From assembly GCA_021732245.1 (NCBI GenBank), contig JAKFVJ010000364.1:1-7189 (forward strand): DNA of 7,189 nucleotides, in the 5' to 3' direction. The stretch's first letter is position 1; each line of letters begins with the position of its first letter. Positions 5,991 through 7,189 of the stretch are shown one piece after another. Position numbers and translations under genes: made by a program. The notes beneath the pieces are model-generated. The model saw nothing but the letters and a program-made list of their open reading frames with translations, made no database searches and was not told the origin of the DNA. The stretch is from Candidatus Obscuribacterales bacterium. Its GTDB lineage: Bacteria; Cyanobacteriota; Vampirovibrionia; Obscuribacterales; Obscuribacteraceae.

Positions 5991-7189
5991 TTAGGCCTTC
6001 CCATACATTTGTTCCACGAGAGCCCAATTGATATCCTTTTCGGCAACGTCTTTGAAATCCGGAGCCTTCAAATGGAAGACGCCGGCAACAGTACCTACGC
6101 GATAACAGAAGAATGTGCGCTCTTCTTGACCAACGACGCGGTCGATATTGAGCTTTTCTTCGTCAGATATTAATTCGAACTGGGGTGTTGTGTTTACTTT
6201 ATTAAATACGTTCTGAATCGTTTGGTGTTTAATCTTTCTGCCGTCCACACGGAACATCTGCGGTCCCAACATATCAGCATCTTTCTTGGCTAGGGAGAAG
6301 GCGCAGATAGTGCCCATGTGAATCGCCATCTGGTTGCGCGCGTCTTCCGGCAGGTGCTGCAATGTCTTGCAGGAGCCAACCAAGCCAATCTGAAACGTCT
6401 TTGTCTCTGAAGTAATGGTGTCGATGGTGTCTTTTTCGATGAAGTTATCGAATTCATCCAAATAAAGTGCAGATGGGCGCTTGGCGGATTTGCCAGGGAT
6501 TCCTGAGAGTGTTGCTTGTTTCAAGCCGGTGACAATCAAGCTTCCTAGCAAATTGGCATTATCGTCAAAGGAGCTTTGCGGCACTTTTACAAGCAGCACT
6601 TTCTTTTGATTAACGACATCAACAAGGTTTAAATCACCTTTTGCTTTTGTCAAAATCGGCTGAATACGCGGATCCGAAAGCGTTGCGGCAATGCGGTTGC
6701 GAATTGGTTCTGTCCATGTGATCCACTGATCAGAACGAGCCAGTCGCTTGTAGTTGTCCCACTGCTGCAAGAGGGTGGTGTACTCAACGCGTTCGTTTTT
6801 CTGGCGTTCAATTTTTTCTAAGAGCACATCACGGAAATCATTGTCACTGCTCAAAAGTTTTTCCATGTCAGTCAGAGTCTTGCCGTTAGCCATGAGCAAG
6901 AGAGCGGAGTTGCGCACGATATTGGCTGTCTGTTGATTCCACTGAGACTGCGAACCCGGAGGCTCGGTGTAAATGGCTTTAAATCCATAAACTACAGCCG
7001 ATGCCGCTCCTTGCAGATCGCCGTTTTCCGGCATCTCCAGCGGATTGTATGCAGGACAACCGCCTTTGTGGGTCGGGTCCATTATGATGACGCGCTCGGC
7101 AAGCTTTTCGCCTTTGGGATGAGCGGCTATCCAATTAACGACAAGATCAACTAAGCTGCAATCCGAATCGATAACAACAACGGCTCTAT
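5991..7189 (-). CDS. VirD4/TraG-like ATPase (TraM-recognition type), 5' end cut by the window edge
   Basis: Coupling-protein-like ATPases feed DNA or protein into a translocation channel. Numbering from the ATG at 7082-7080, the product has NPLEM (13-17), a helical insert (about 55-135), strand KVLLVKVP (161-168) and Walker B ALYLDEFDNF (205-214). A segment resembling the TraM-recognition region of TraG/TraD follows (about 222-275), ending in KKDADMLG. That ATG is not the true start. The frame stays open for another 35 codons to the edge, reading AVVVIDSDCSLVDLVVNW and then KGEKLAERVIIMDPTH. This is the strand and DP motif that follow the P-loop in this family, so Walker A and any N-terminal membrane anchor lie outside. 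Where the family usually has a conserved Gln after Walker B, this protein has SCKTLQHL (237-244), with Lys239 at or near that position. It is the first visible gene of the minus-strand operon, six bases before the HerA-like gene. It could equally be a non-conjugative HerA/VirD4 relative. Confidence 0.87.
   Translation of the reverse strand, partial: RAVVVIDSDCSLVDLVVNWIAAHPKGEKLAERVIIMDPTHKGGCPAYNPLEMPENGDLQGAASAVVYGFKAIYTEPPGSQSQWNQQTANIVRNSALLLMANGKTLTDMEKLLSSDNDFRDVLLEKIERQKNERVEYTTLLQQWDNYKRLARSDQWITWTEPIRNRIAATLSDPRIQPILTKAKGDLNLVDVVNQKKVLLVKVPQSSFDDNANLLGSLIVTGLKQATLSGIPGKSAKRPSALYLDEFDNFIEKDTIDTITSETKTFQIGLVGSCKTLQHLPEDARNQMAIHMGTICAFSLAKKDADMLGPQMFRVDGRKIKHQTIQNVFNKVNTTPQFELISDEEKLNIDRVVGQEERTFFCYRVGTVAGVFHLKAPDFKDVAEKDINWALVEQMYGKA
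5996..6002 (-). promoter_or_regulatory. Probable Shine-Dalgarno site of the HerA-like gene
   Basis: GGGAAGG on the minus strand lies 11 bases before the ATG at 5984-5982 and is formed by the last codons (Gly-Lys-Ala) of the upstream ATPase gene. Its position inside the upstream reading frame, with only six bases between the genes, suggests coupled translation and so roughly matched amounts of the two ATPases. The spacing is a little long. Confidence 0.5.

Noticed and set aside
1..7189. CRISPR array, tRNA/rRNA genes or insertion sequence
   Set aside because: No regularly spaced repeats, no tRNA-like folds and no transposase frames or terminal inverted repeats were seen. Nearly all the sequence is accounted for by coding regions.

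Overview
The window looks like bacterial chromosome, densely coding, with GC near 50% by eye. It holds two convergent gene clusters that meet at about 2070-2094, and both clusters begin outside the window. A LytR-CpsA-Psr (LCP) cell-wall enzyme together with a signal-peptide-bearing beta-carbonic anhydrase suggests a peptidoglycan-walled bacterium, plausibly diderm. A non-photosynthetic cyanobacterial-type lineage (Melainabacteria/Obscuribacterales-like) would fit the general flavour, but this is only an impression. Nothing in the window fixes the taxonomy.

Plus strand, 1-2069. The tail of an unidentified protein (1-117) is followed after one base by a 459-aa membrane-anchored LCP protein with a LytR_C domain, which starts at TTG. 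After a further 22 bases comes a 182-aa soluble protein of unknown family. The tight spacing suggests one operon, with the LCP enzyme attaching a lipid-linked glycopolymer to peptidoglycan (or a related acceptor).

Minus strand, 7189-2094. The first gene is a VirD4/TraG-like ATPase with a TraM-recognition-type region. It is cut by the right edge of the window and its P-loop lies outside. Six bases after its stop begins a 1069-aa HerA/DUF87-type ATPase with intact Walker motifs and two CX2CX3C cysteine clusters in its C-terminal part. Eighteen bases after that stop begins an exported beta-carbonic anhydrase. Spacing and Shine-Dalgarno placement argue for a single transcript. Two ring-type DNA/protein-pumping ATPases encoded in tandem resemble the motor components of a conjugation, secretion or defence apparatus. 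The window contains no relaxase, pilus, nuclease or other partner that would decide which.

No RNA gene, CRISPR array, insertion sequence or convincing terminator was seen. Both operon promoters must lie outside the window. A short 14-bp imperfect tandem repeat spans the junction of the two convergent stop codons. No gene-free stretch exceeds 300 bases.
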